From: Acidimicrobiales bacterium | GTDB lineage: Bacteria; Actinomycetota; Acidimicrobiia; Acidimicrobiales; DATDAH01 | NCBI GenBank assembly: GCA_016794585.1 | Contig: JAEUJM010000032.1 | Span: 124,001-188,000, forward strand | Direction: 5' to 3' | DNA: 64,000 bases | Part shown: piece by piece, positions 44,296-52,941 of the stretch | Position numbering within the stretch: the stretch's first letter is position 1 | Layout: each line of letters opens with the position of its first letter | Program-made: the position numbers and the translations under genes | Notes under the pieces: model-generated | What the model was told of the DNA's origin: nothing | Seen by the model: only the letters and a program-made list of their open reading frames with translations | The model's database searches: none

Positions 44296-44949
44296 GTGGC
44301 CGACCTGACCCTCACCGACCTCCCCCTCGACCAGCAGGTGCTTGTGCGCCAGGTCGTCAGCCGCCTCGCCCCCGCCTACGAGGGCACCCTCGGCGCAGAG
44401 ACCGTCGAGCGGTTCGTGGTCGACTCGCTCGAGCAGCTCCTGCCCAAGGCCACGGTGGCCACCCACCTGCCCGTCCTGGCCGAGAAGTTCGCCAAGGACC
44501 GGCTCCGGGCCCTGCTGCGCCTCGAGGAGTCGGCGGGCGATGCCATCCCCGGCGTGCTCTTCCTCTGCGTCCACAACGCCGGCCGGTCCCAGATGGCGGC
44601 GGGTTGGCTGCGCCACCTGGCCGGCGACCGGATGGACGTCTGGTCCGGCGGCTCCGAGCCGACGTCCACCATCAACCCCGCTGCGGTCGAGGCCATGGCC
44701 GAGGTGGGCATCGACATCGCCCAGGAGTTCCCCAAGCCGTGGACCGACGAGATCGTGCGGGCCGCGGACGTGGTGATCACCATGGGCTGCGGCGACGCCT
44801 GCCCGCTCTACCCCGGAAAGCGCTACGAGGACTGGGTCCTGGAGGATCCGGCGGCCATGGACGTCGACAGCGTGCGGGTGGTGCGCGACCAGATCGAGGC
44901 CAAGGTGCGGGCGCTCATGACGTCCGTCGGCGTCGACCCCGTCACCTAG
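44296..44949 (+). CDS. arsC: Arsenate reductase (low-molecular-weight phosphatase type) with N-terminal helical domain
   Basis: A 217-residue protein. An N-terminal three-helix domain (~10-80) is followed by the reductase domain: VLFLCVHNAGRSQMAAG (Cys91, Arg97), DVWSGGSEPTSTINP, TDEIVRAADVVITMGCGDACPLYP and WVLEDPAAMD with the acid Asp. It reduces arsenate to arsenite, probably with mycothiol/mycoredoxin or thioredoxin. Two further cysteines (GCGDAC) could supply the intramolecular disulfide path. Third gene of the ars operon, 12 bp after the channel gene. Convergent with the ArsR gene. Confidence 0.9.
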   Translation: MADLTLTDLPLDQQVLVRQVVSRLAPAYEGTLGAETVERFVVDSLEQLLPKATVATHLPVLAEKFAKDRLRALLRLEESAGDAIPGVLFLCVHNAGRSQMAAGWLRHLAGDRMDVWSGGSEPTSTINPAAVEAMAEVGIDIAQEFPKPWTDEIVRAADVVITMGCGDACPLYPGKRYEDWVLEDPAAMDVDSVRVVRDQIEAKVRALMTSVGVDPVT

Positions 44950-44968
44950 CTGGCAGCGACGCCCTGGA

Positions 44969-45316
44969 TCAGCGGGAGAGGGCGGCGCTGGGGCCGAGGG
45001 CGCCGCGGATGGCGGCGAGGCGCTCGGGCACGACCCGGTACCAGGCCCACTTGCCGCGCTTCTCGCGGGTGAGCAGGCCGGCGTCGACCAGCAGCGACAG
45101 GTGGTGCGACACGGTGGGCTGTGAGCGGCCCACGGGCTCGACGAGGTCGCAGGCGCAGGCCTCGCCCGTCTCGGCGGCGGCCACCATCGAGAGCAGGCGG
45201 AGGCGGGCGGGGTCGGCCAGCACCTTGAACACGGCGGCGAGCTCGGCGGCGTCGTCCTCGCCCAGCACGCCCTCGGTGACCGGGGCGCAGCACAGGTCGT
45301 CGGCATGCACGTCCAT
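44969..45316 (-). CDS. arsR: ArsR-family arsenite-responsive repressor
   Basis: A 115-residue winged-helix repressor. ELAAVFKVLADPARLRLLSMV and SQPTVSHHLSLLVDAGLLTREKRGKW are the helix-turn-helix region. Cys9-Cys10 and Cys54, Cys56 (EACACD) match the ArsR1-type As(III) site of Corynebacterium glutamicum. Divergent from arsI, with perfect operator dyads in the 104-bp gap. As(III) should release it. Confidence 0.92.
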   Translation of the reverse strand: MDVHADDLCCAPVTEGVLGEDDAAELAAVFKVLADPARLRLLSMVAAAETGEACACDLVEPVGRSQPTVSHHLSLLVDAGLLTREKRGKWAWYRVVPERLAAIRGALGPSAALSR

Positions 45317-45352
45317 GGTGGGCTCCCTTCCTGGAGGAATCTCGCGAACGTA

Positions 45353-45403
45353 TTGACATTCGTCGATGTGTTGCTAAGGTACTCACATCGACGAACTTCG
45401 ATG
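45353..45403. promoter_or_regulatory. arsI promoter and ArsR operators
   Basis: -35 TTGACA (45353-45358), a 16-bp spacer and -10 TAAGGT (45375-45380). A perfect 12-bp dyad TTCGTCGATGTG (45359-45370) / CACATCGACGAA (45384-45395) brackets the -10. A second dyad CATCGA / TCGATG (45386-45403) overlaps it. Binding would block transcription in both directions. Confidence 0.65.
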
Positions 45404-45420
45404 AGTCTACCGGAGGTCCC

Positions 45421-45912
45421 ATGTCCCGCCTGCAACTCGCCCTCAACGTCACCGACCTCGAGGCCGCGGTCGCCTTCTACGGCAAGCTCTTCGCCATCGA
45501 GCCGGCCAAGCGCAAGCCCGGCTACGCCAACTTCGAGGTGGCCGACCCGCCCCTGAAGCTCGTGCTCTTCGAGGCCGCCGAGGGGGGCACCCTCAACCAC
45601 CTGGGGGTCGAGACCGAGACCGCCGCCGAGGTCACCGCCGCCGAGGCCCGCCTCAGCGAGACCGGCCTCGAGACCACGGGCGTCGACGACACGACCTGTT
45701 GCTTCGCCACCAAGGTGGAGACCTGGGTGACCGACCCCGACGGCGCCCGCTGGGAGTGGTACGTGAAGACCGGCGACGCCGACACCATCGGCGGCGGGGC
45801 CGACCCCGCGACCGGCGAGGCCGTGTGCTGCGCCCCCGTCGCCGAGTCGCCCCCCGAGCCCGTGACCCTCGGGGCGTCTGCGGCGACGAACGGCGGGTCC
45901 GGCTGCTGCTGA
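45421..45912 (+). CDS. arsI: ArsI/CadI-family C-As lyase
   Basis: A 163-residue VOC-type non-heme iron dioxygenase that cleaves the carbon-arsenic bond of trivalent organoarsenicals. The vicinal Cys93-Cys94 (TTCCFATK) is the As-binding pair. Candidate metal ligands are Gln5, His60 and Glu112. A C-terminal cysteine-rich tail (AVCCAPV; GSGCC) is typical. It follows the arsR-controlled promoter with a GGAGGTCCC ribosome site. Confidence 0.9.
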   Translation: MSRLQLALNVTDLEAAVAFYGKLFAIEPAKRKPGYANFEVADPPLKLVLFEAAEGGTLNHLGVETETAAEVTAAEARLSETGLETTGVDDTTCCFATKVETWVTDPDGARWEWYVKTGDADTIGGGADPATGEAVCCAPVAESPPEPVTLGASAATNGGSGCC

Positions 45913-45920
45913 GCTGACCG

Positions 45921-45955
45921 CGAGCCGCCGTCGCTCACCGGAGGCCGGCGGCTCG
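45921..45955. terminator. Bidirectional terminator between arsI and the reductase gene
   Basis: Perfect 10-bp arms CGAGCCGCCG / CGGCGGCTCG with a 15-nt loop in the gap between convergent genes. Confidence 0.55.
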
Positions 45956-45969
45956 GTCGCGTCCGTCGC

Positions 45970-46995
45970 TCAGGCGGCCGGGACGACGACCCCGGTGTCG
46001 GGGACGAGCTCCTCCGCCGGCGGCGGGGGCGGCGGGGAGCCATCGCCGAAGGGGCGGCCCCCCAGCTCGAGGCGCCCGTGCGGCGCCAGCCACCCCGAGA
46101 CGTCCGGCCCTGCGGGGACGATGCCCGACGGGTTGAGGTCCTGGTGGACGCAGTAGTAGTGCCGCTTGATGTGGTCGAAGTCGATGGTGTCGCCGAAGCC
46201 GGGCGTCTGGAAGAGGTCGCGGGCGTAGGCCCACAGCGCCGGCATCTCGCTCAGCTTGTTCCGGTTGCACTTGAAGTGCCCGTGGTACACGGCGTCGAAG
46301 CGCACGAGCGTCGTGAACAGTCGGATGTCGGCCTCGGTGAGGGTGTCGCCGACCAGGTAGCGGTGGGTGGTGAGGTGCTCCTCGAGCAGGTCGAGGCGTT
46401 CGAAGAGCCGTCGGTAGCTCGCGCCGTAGGCGGCCTGGTCGCCGGCGAAGCCGCACTCGTAGACCCCGTTGTTGACGTCGATGTAGATCGTGGCCATCAC
46501 CTCGTCGAACTCGTCACGACGGGCTTCCGGGTAGAGGTCCGGCGCGCCCCTCCGGTGGTGGTCGGTCCACTCGGTGGTGAGGTCCAGTGTGAGCTGGGGC
46601 ACGTCGTTGGTCACGACCTCGCCGGAGGAGACGTCCACGATGGCGGGCACGGTGATGCCCTTGTCGTAGGTCGGGTCCCGCCGCAGGTAGGCCTGCTGGA
46701 GGCGCTCGATGCCGAGCACCGGGTCGTAGCCCCCGGGGTAGGTCTCGGAGAAGTCCCAGCTGCGCTCGTCGTGGGTCGGGCCGGCGATGGCCATCGACAG
46801 CGCGTCCTCGAGGCCCAGGAGACGCCGCACGATGATGGCGCGGTTGGCCCAGGGGCAGGCTCGGGCCACCACGAGGCGGTAGCGGCCCGCCTCCACCGGG
46901 AAGCCGTCGCGTCCGTCGGCGGTGATGCGAGTGGTCAGGTAGGTGGTGTCGCGCTCGTAGGCGCCGCCGTCGGCGACGTAGTTGTCCGGGGTCAT
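45970..46995 (-). CDS. Glutathionyl/mycothiol-hydroquinone reductase-like GST (Xi class)
   Basis: A 341-residue ECM4/YqjG-type glutathione S-transferase. The catalytic CPWANR motif is in LVVARACPWANRAIIVRRLLGLE. The family LYPEARRDEFDEVMATIYIDVNNGVYECGFAGDQAAY and PALWAYARDLFQTPG blocks follow. These enzymes deglutathionylate hydroquinones; actinobacteria lack glutathione, so mycothiol may replace it. The proline-rich C-terminal tail is unusual. Confidence 0.88.
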   Translation of the reverse strand: MTPDNYVADGGAYERDTTYLTTRITADGRDGFPVEAGRYRLVVARACPWANRAIIVRRLLGLEDALSMAIAGPTHDERSWDFSETYPGGYDPVLGIERLQQAYLRRDPTYDKGITVPAIVDVSSGEVVTNDVPQLTLDLTTEWTDHHRRGAPDLYPEARRDEFDEVMATIYIDVNNGVYECGFAGDQAAYGASYRRLFERLDLLEEHLTTHRYLVGDTLTEADIRLFTTLVRFDAVYHGHFKCNRNKLSEMPALWAYARDLFQTPGFGDTIDFDHIKRHYYCVHQDLNPSGIVPAGPDVSGWLAPHGRLELGGRPFGDGSPPPPPPAEELVPDTGVVVPAA

Positions 46996-47042
46996 GGGGA
47001 CTCCCTACCCAGCGGGGCCCGGGCAGGCGGCAAGATGGGCCG

Positions 47043-47801
47043 ATGGCGACGATCGTGATGGTGCACGGGGCCTTCAACGAGCTGTGGGGGCCCAACGAGC
47101 TCCACCACCGCTGGCTGCCGGCCCTGCGGGACGGGTTGTGGCACGCGGGCGCCGAGATCGCCGCTGACGACGTCGACGTCTGCTTCTACGGCGACCTCTT
47201 CCGCCGTGACCCGGAGTCGCCCGACCAGCCCGACGACGCCACCCGCGCCGGAGTGGCCGACATGTTGCAGGAGACCCTCGGCGACGACGGGCTGACCGCC
47301 CTCGAACAGGCGGCGGGCAGGGCGACGTTCGACCGCACCGTCGACCTGGTCGTCACCATGACGACCCAGGCGGACCTGCGCGACCGGGTGCAGGCCCGCG
47401 TGCGCGACGTCGTCGGCCCCGACACCCGCATCCTCGTCGCCCACTCGCTCGGCACCATCGTGAGCTACCGGGCCCTGTGCCAGAACCCGGACTGGGCCAT
47501 CGACACGTTCGTCACCCTGGGCTCACCCCTCGGCTCGCCGATGCTGGCCGACCAGATCCTCGAGAAGGGCGACGACGGGCTCGCCGCCTGGCCGGGGTCG
47601 GCGCAGCACTGGGTGAACGTGGCCTCGGTGGGGGACCACGCCTGCGCGCAGCCCCGTCTCGCCGAGGTCTTCGGCCCGCGGGTGGTGGACCGCCTCGTGG
47701 ACAACGGCCACCGGGCCCACGACCCGCAGCCCTACCTGAACAACCCCGCCACCGGCGCAGCGGTGGCCGAGGCATTGGCCCGGGTGCGCGGCGGCGCCTG
47801 A
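47043..47801 (+). CDS. Alpha/beta hydrolase (lipase-like)
   Basis: A 252-residue alpha/beta-hydrolase. The opening TIVMVHGAFNELWGPNEL gives the oxyanion strand. ILVAHSLGTIVSYRAL is the nucleophile elbow (Ser). LGSPLGSP and the histidine in DNGHRAHDPQPYLNN complete the site. No signal peptide. Substrate unknown. Divergent from the GST gene by 47 bp. Confidence 0.85.
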   Translation: MATIVMVHGAFNELWGPNELHHRWLPALRDGLWHAGAEIAADDVDVCFYGDLFRRDPESPDQPDDATRAGVADMLQETLGDDGLTALEQAAGRATFDRTVDLVVTMTTQADLRDRVQARVRDVVGPDTRILVAHSLGTIVSYRALCQNPDWAIDTFVTLGSPLGSPMLADQILEKGDDGLAAWPGSAQHWVNVASVGDHACAQPRLAEVFGPRVVDRLVDNGHRAHDPQPYLNNPATGAAVAEALARVRGGA

Positions 47802-47804
47802 GGA

Positions 47805-47836
47805 AGGCCCGGATTCGGAGGGAACTCCCAGGGCCT
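47805..47836 (+). terminator. Terminator of the alpha/beta hydrolase gene
   Basis: AGGCCC / GGGCCT arms enclose a smaller GGGA-ACT-CCC element. It starts 4 nt after the stop. Confidence 0.4.
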
Positions 47837-47925
47837 CATCAGGCGGCTCCCGGCCGGCGGATCGACGATGGGTCGGTACCCAGCCACCCCCGATCGACCC
47901 GATCGCATCCCCAAGGGAGAACGCC

Positions 47926-48108
47926 ATGAACCTCGGAGGCCCCGAGATCGTCATCCTGCTCGCCGTCGTGCTGCTGCTCTTCGGCAGCTCGAAGGTGCCC
48001 CAACTCGCTCGCAGCCTGGGCAGCGCCAAGCGCGAGTTCGAGACCGCCCAGAAAGACGGGAGCGACGCGACCCCCACGGAGATCCCCGAGGCCGCGCCGG
48101 CCGCGTAG
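47926..48108 (+). CDS. tatA: Twin-arginine translocase subunit TatA/E
   Basis: A 60-residue TatA-type protein with the canonical N-terminal helix LGGPEIVILLAVVLLLFGSSKVPQLARSLG and an amphipathic helix, followed by a short acidic/proline tail. It forms the pore of the Tat pathway with TatBC, which are not in the window. GGGAGAACGCC precedes ATG. An isolated tatA copy is common in actinobacteria. Confidence 0.9.
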   Translation: MNLGGPEIVILLAVVLLLFGSSKVPQLARSLGSAKREFETAQKDGSDATPTEIPEAAPAA

Positions 48109-48128
48109 GTGCGCTATCAACGAAGCCT

Positions 48129-48170
48129 GAATCACGATTCTTGACACACGAATCCTAGAACGTCTTTAAT
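48129..48170 (+). promoter_or_regulatory. Leaderless promoter and GAATC repeats of the dab operon
   Basis: TTGACA (48141-48146), an 18-bp spacer and TTTAAT (48165-48170) end 6 nt before ATG 48177. Three GAATC half-sites flank the -35: GAATC-AC-GATTC (48129-48140) and GAATC (48150-48154). These could bind a CO2/bicarbonate-responsive regulator, but none is encoded nearby. Confidence 0.55.
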
Positions 48171-48176
48171 GGCGGC

Positions 48177-49814
48177 ATGCCCACCGCCTCCATCCTGCTC
48201 GTCCTCCTCGGCGCCCCCCTCGCCGCTGCGGTCGTCGTGCCCTCGCTCGCCGCCCTTCCGGTCGGTCGCCATCGCCGGGCCGGGGCGAGCCTCACCGCGG
48301 CGGCGGCCGCCGCCGCCATGAGCGCCGTGGCAGCGGCCGGGGCGACGGCGGTCGTCGTGGCCGGCGGCGAACCGACGCTGACCTGGGGCGGCACCACCGT
48401 CGTCCGCTACGACGCGCTGGCAGCGCTGGTGGTCCCGGTGGTGGCCCTGGTGTCCACCACCGTCCTGCTCTACGCCCGCCGCAACCTCGAGGGGGACGAG
48501 CGCGCCCCACGCTTCGCGGCCGCCGCCGGCGCCCTCGTCGGGGGGACCCTCGTGGTCGTCACGGCGGCCACGCTGGCCGTGCTGGTCGCCGGTTGGCTCC
48601 TGGCCTCGGTGGCGACCGTCGCCCTGTGCGCCTACCGGGGGACCTCCGTGGCGCGGGCGGCGGCGGGCCGGGCGGCCCGGGCCTTCGCCGTCGGCGACCT
48701 CGCCCTCATCGGTGCGCTGGCCACGACCGTCGCCCTCGTCGGCAACCCCGATCTGTCGGACCTGGGCGCCGCGGCGGCCGAGCTCCAGGGGTGGACCCTG
48801 CTGGGCCTCGGCCCGGTCACCGTGACCGCCGCGGCGGCGGTGGTCGGGCTCCTCGTGGTGGCGGCACTGGCCCGGGGCGGCCAGCTCCCCTTGCCCCGGT
48901 GGCTGCCGGGCACGGTCGCCGCACCCACGCCGGTGTCCGCCCTGCTCCACGCCGGCGCGGTGAACGCCGGGGCCATCGTCCTCATCCGCACGAGCCCGAT
49001 CGCCGCGGAGGCGCCGGCGACCATGGTGGCCCTGGCGGCCTGCACCCTGGCCACCATCGCGGTGGTCCTCCCGGCGGTGCGCTCCCACGCCGACGTCAAG
49101 GGGCAGCTGGCCGAGGCCACCTCGGCGCAGATGGCCTTCATGTTGCTGGCCTGCGCGGTCGGGGCCCCGGTGGTGGCCCTCACCCACCTGGCCGGCCACT
49201 CGCTCTACAAGTCGGCCCGGTTCCTCGGCGCCGGCGACACCATCCGCCACGAGGTCTCCCGCCGCCGGTGGCTGCCCGCTCCGACCTCCCTCCACCTCGG
49301 GGCGGCTGTGGCCATCGGCGGCGCGGTGGCGGTGGCGTGGGCGGCGGTCAGCGGATGGGCGGGCGCGCCCGCCCCCGAGCGCTGGTTCGTCGGCGCCGCC
49401 CTGGTCGCACTGGCAGCACAGGCCACCGGCGCCCTCGCCGGTCGGGGGTGGGCCGTCTCCCCGTCCCTGCTGCTGGTCGCGGTCGGCGCGATCGCCATGG
49501 CCGTCGGTGTGGCCCTCGCCGCCGAGCGCCTGGTGGGCCCGGCCCTGTTCCACGCCGACGCCTTCGTCGATCCCCGGCTCGCCCTGCTGGCCCTCGGCGG
49601 CCTCGCCGCCGGGACCGCCCTGCTGCGGCGCACCCCCGCAGGGGCGGCCTGGCTGGCCGGCGTCACGCCGGTGGCAGCGACCGCTCCGACCCAGGTCGCG
49701 ACCTCGCTCGTGTCGGCGTCGACGTCCGTCGGCCCCCGACCGGCGCAGCGAGCCCGGCCCCGTCCTGCCGCCGGCGAACCGGCGTCGGCACCGGCCCTCG
49801 AGGGGGCACGGTGA
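48177..49814 (+). CDS. dabB: DabB-type proton-conducting membrane subunit of inorganic-carbon transporter
   Basis: A 545-residue protein of the NuoL/MrpA family with ~13-14 helices. Functional residues lie in LLHAGAVNAGAIVLIR and THLAGHSLYKSARFLGAGD, the lysine/histidine proton-channel signatures. DabB couples ion flow to DabA. Its C-terminal ~60 residues are Pro/Ala/Arg-rich. It is the first gene of the operon and its stop overlaps the dabA start (GTGA). Confidence 0.88.
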   Translation: MPTASILLVLLGAPLAAAVVVPSLAALPVGRHRRAGASLTAAAAAAAMSAVAAAGATAVVVAGGEPTLTWGGTTVVRYDALAALVVPVVALVSTTVLLYARRNLEGDERAPRFAAAAGALVGGTLVVVTAATLAVLVAGWLLASVATVALCAYRGTSVARAAAGRAARAFAVGDLALIGALATTVALVGNPDLSDLGAAAAELQGWTLLGLGPVTVTAAAAVVGLLVVAALARGGQLPLPRWLPGTVAAPTPVSALLHAGAVNAGAIVLIRTSPIAAEAPATMVALAACTLATIAVVLPAVRSHADVKGQLAEATSAQMAFMLLACAVGAPVVALTHLAGHSLYKSARFLGAGDTIRHEVSRRRWLPAPTSLHLGAAVAIGGAVAVAWAAVSGWAGAPAPERWFVGAALVALAAQATGALAGRGWAVSPSLLLVAVGAIAMAVGVALAAERLVGPALFHADAFVDPRLALLALGGLAAGTALLRRTPAGAAWLAGVTPVAATAPTQVATSLVSASTSVGPRPAQRARPRPAAGEPASAPALEGAR

Positions 49815-52171
49815 GCGTCGAGGAGACGGTGACGGGGATCGCCGTGACGACCGACGACGCGACCAGTCAGCTGGACACGACGGTCGAGGCGCGGGCCCGG
49901 CTACGGGTTGAGATCGCCGAGTCGTCCCGGATCGTGGCGCCGGTCTGGCCCCTCGAGCGCTTCGTGGCGGTCAACCCGCTCCTCGGCCTGCTCGAGGAGG
50001 GCTTCGACGGCGCCGTCTCGGACGCTCGTCGGTGGCTCGGCGCCCGGGGCTACCCCGGCGTCCCGGCGCCCTCGCAACGCGTGGGCACGGTGCTGGCGAC
50101 CGCTGCCCCTGATGTCGCCGAGGCCGTGGCCGGGCTCGTGGCCCGTTGGTGCGCCCTGCTGGTCGATCCCCACGGCACGATGGCCGGGGCGGCGAGCCGC
50201 TACGAGGCGTGGCGCCAGGTGGCCCGCCACGACCGGTCGCTCCGGCGGCTCGTCGGCGGCGACCTGGCGGCCTCCGTGGCCGCCCTGCCCGACCGGGCCG
50301 ACGACGCCGTGCTCACCGCCCTCGATCGACTGGGCATCGAGCCCGAGGGGCGGACCCACGAGCTCAGGGCGCAGCTGGCCCGCCTGCCCGGGTGGGCGGG
50401 CTACGCCCGGTGGTGCGACGAGTGGTCCGGTCCGCAGGACCCCACCCCCCGCCTCCACCTCGTCGAGCTGCTCGCCATCGCCCTCAGCACCGATGCGATG
50501 GTCGCCGGAGCGGCCGGCGTCGACGCCTCCACCGGGGCGGCGGGCATCGAGCCCGCCACCACCGATGACGTCGACGAGCCGGCGTGCGCGGCGGCGCGAG
50601 AAGGGCTCGCTGCCGCCGAGGGCGCCTACCGGGACCACCTCCTCGCGGCCCTCGCCGGTCCCGGGCGACACGGACCCGTCACGCCGGCGGCCCAGGTGGT
50701 GTGCTGCATCGACGTGCGCAGCGAGCTGCTGCGCCGCCATCTCGAGGCGGTCGGCCCCTACGACACCCTCGGCTTCGCCGGCTTCTTCGCCACCCCGGTG
50801 CGCATCCGCCCGCTGGGCTCGGCGGAGTCGTACCCATCGGCGCCGGTGCTGCTCGACCCCGAGGTCGAGGTCAGGGAGCGACCCGATCCCGACCACCCCG
50901 AGAGCGCCGCGGGCGTGGTGCGGTCCCGGGCCCGGCGCGCCGCCGGCGTGGCTGCGGTGGAGGACCTCGGCCACGACGCGGTGGCCATGTACGCACTGGC
51001 CGAGACCGCGGGGTGGGTGTTCGGCCCGGCGGCGCTGGCCCGGACGGTGGCGCCCTCGCCTCGTCGGGGACGCGACGCCGCTGCGGTGACCGTGGTGGAT
51101 CCCGCTGAGGTGCTCGGCCTGGACGAGCGGGCGACCGTGGCCGAGACCGCGCTGCGCACCATGGGCCTCACGGAAGGCTTCGCCCCCGTCGTCCTGCTCT
51201 GTGGGCACGGGGCCACGACGGCGGCCAACGCCCACGCCGCCTCGCTCGACTGCGGGGCCTGCGGCGGCAACCACGGGGGACCGAACGCCCGCACCCTGGC
51301 CGCCATCTTGAACGACGAAGAGGTCCGCGCCGAACTGCGGGCGCGGGGCGTCACCATCGGCGAGGGCACGTGGTTCGGCGCCGCCGAGCACGACACCACG
51401 ACCGACGAGGTGGCGCTGCTGGACGCCCACCGCGCCCCGGCCTCCCACCGAGACGCGGTGGACCGCCTCGCCGCCGACCTGGCCATCGCCGGCGAGCGGG
51501 CGGCGGCCGAGCGGATGACCCGACTCCCCGGCGGGCTCGGGCGGGACCGCAAGGCCGGGACGGCCACGGCCAAGCGGGCGGCACGGCGGGCCCGTCGCCG
51601 CGCCGGCGACTGGGCGCAGACCCGGCCCGAGTGGGGGTTGGCCCGCAACGCCGCCTTCGTGGTCGGTCCCCGGGATCTGACACGGGGCGTGGACCTCGCC
51701 GGCCGCACCTTCCTCCACTCCTACGACGCCGCCGCCGACACCGCCGGCGTGGCCCTCGAGACCATCCTCACCGCGCCGATGGTGGTGGCCCACTGGATCA
51801 ACGCCCAGTACTACTTCTCCACCGTCGACCCCGAGGTCTTCGGGGCGGGTGACAAGGCCCTCCACAACCCCGTGGCGGGCGTCGGCGTCCTCTCCGGCGC
51901 CGACGGCGACCTGCAGGTCGGCCTGCCCTGGCAGTCCGTGGCCGGCCCCGACGGCCCGTACCACGAGCCGTTGCGCCTGCTCACCGTGGTCGAGGCGCCC
52001 CTCGAGCGCATCGACGCGGTCATCGCCCGCAACCCGATCCTCCAGCACCTCTTCGGGGGCCGGTGGGTGCACCTCGTCGCCCGGTCCGACCCCGACCAGC
52101 CGTGGACGCAATGGGCGGACGCGGGGGTCTGGCACGCCGCCCACGTGAGCCGAACGGAGTGCTTCACATGA
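49811..52171 (+). CDS. dabA: DabA, zinc-dependent CO2-to-bicarbonate subunit of DAB carbon accumulator
   Basis: A 786-residue DUF2309/UPF0753 protein. It is proposed to hydrate CO2 vectorially inside the cell using energy from DabB, raising bicarbonate. The four zinc-site positions identified in Halothiobacillus DabA are conserved: Cys299 and Asp301 (VVCCIDVRSE), His466 (CGHGATT) and Cys481 (DCGACGG), with the same 15-residue spacing between the last two. Length is typical. The GTG start overlaps dabB by 4 bp and the stop overlaps the next ATG. Confidence 0.93.
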   Translation: MSVEETVTGIAVTTDDATSQLDTTVEARARLRVEIAESSRIVAPVWPLERFVAVNPLLGLLEEGFDGAVSDARRWLGARGYPGVPAPSQRVGTVLATAAPDVAEAVAGLVARWCALLVDPHGTMAGAASRYEAWRQVARHDRSLRRLVGGDLAASVAALPDRADDAVLTALDRLGIEPEGRTHELRAQLARLPGWAGYARWCDEWSGPQDPTPRLHLVELLAIALSTDAMVAGAAGVDASTGAAGIEPATTDDVDEPACAAAREGLAAAEGAYRDHLLAALAGPGRHGPVTPAAQVVCCIDVRSELLRRHLEAVGPYDTLGFAGFFATPVRIRPLGSAESYPSAPVLLDPEVEVRERPDPDHPESAAGVVRSRARRAAGVAAVEDLGHDAVAMYALAETAGWVFGPAALARTVAPSPRRGRDAAAVTVVDPAEVLGLDERATVAETALRTMGLTEGFAPVVLLCGHGATTAANAHAASLDCGACGGNHGGPNARTLAAILNDEEVRAELRARGVTIGEGTWFGAAEHDTTTDEVALLDAHRAPASHRDAVDRLAADLAIAGERAAAERMTRLPGGLGRDRKAGTATAKRAARRARRRAGDWAQTRPEWGLARNAAFVVGPRDLTRGVDLAGRTFLHSYDAAADTAGVALETILTAPMVVAHWINAQYYFSTVDPEVFGAGDKALHNPVAGVGVLSGADGDLQVGLPWQSVAGPDGPYHEPLRLLTVVEAPLERIDAVIARNPILQHLFGGRWVHLVARSDPDQPWTQWADAGVWHAAHVSRTECFT

Positions 52172-52941
52172 CCACCTCGAACACCGTGGCCCCGCTCCCG
52201 TGGCCCGCCCTCACCTCCACCGGGCCCTCGACCACCACGGTCGGCCTGGTCGCTGACGCGTCGGCCCTGGGCCCCGCCCGTCACGCCGCTGATCGACTCG
52301 GCCTCGGCCTGACGGTGTTCGACCCGTCCAGGGACGACGGCGGCGACCTGGCCGCCCTCCTGGGCTTCGCGTCCGGGTGCGATGCGGTGAGCGTCGATCC
52401 GGCCCTCGTCGGGCCCGACCGCCTACCGCCGGGCCACCTCGACGCCCTCCGTGACGCCGGCCACCGCGTGTGGCCCGACCCCGTGGCCGTTCGCCTCAGC
52501 CAGGACCGCGCCTTCGCTCGGAGCGCGCTCGGGCTCGCCGGGTTCCCGGTGACGGCCGGGACCGGTGACGGGGCCGGGGCCGGACGGGCCCGCCTCTCGG
52601 TGCTGGTGGCCCGCCGGCCCGCCGGTTGGTGGCGAGCCAGGGTCACCGCACCGGCCGGCGACGGCCCGGTGCTGCGCACCACGACCCTTGCGGAGGCGCG
52701 GGCCCTGGCCGTGTCGGTGGCCGACGGACTGGGAGCGGTGGGCGCGCTCGCGGTCGACCTCGCCCTCACCGCGTCCTCGGGCCTGGCGGTCGCCGGCGTG
52801 ACCGCCGGCCCACGGCCTCCCGTCGCTCGTGGGGTCGATGCCGCGATGGACCACCTGACCGCGCTCCTGGACCGTCCCTTCACCGGGGGCACCGGCGCAG
52901 GGCGGGCCCAGGAGGCCGCTGCGGTGGTCGAGCGCCCGTGA
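52168..52941 (+). CDS. Degenerate PurK-like protein (N5-CAIR synthetase relative) in dab operon
   Basis: A 257-residue protein aligning with PurK in three blocks: an N-terminal preATP-grasp region (VGLVADASALGPARHAADRLG to WPDPVAVRLSQDRAFARSALGLAGFPV), a short middle segment ARLSVLVARRPAGWW, and a C-terminal block VADGLGAVGALAVDLALTASSGLAV. The ATP-grasp core (~50-60 residues, with the ATP-lysine and Gly-rich loop) is missing, and the ELAPRPHNSGH metal motif is replaced by VTAGPRPPVARG. Catalysis is not expected. PurK uses bicarbonate, so a carbon-related binding or regulatory role is conceivable. Confidence 0.68.
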   Translation: MTTSNTVAPLPWPALTSTGPSTTTVGLVADASALGPARHAADRLGLGLTVFDPSRDDGGDLAALLGFASGCDAVSVDPALVGPDRLPPGHLDALRDAGHRVWPDPVAVRLSQDRAFARSALGLAGFPVTAGTGDGAGAGRARLSVLVARRPAGWWRARVTAPAGDGPVLRTTTLAEARALAVSVADGLGAVGALAVDLALTASSGLAVAGVTAGPRPPVARGVDAAMDHLTALLDRPFTGGTGAGRAQEAAAVVERP

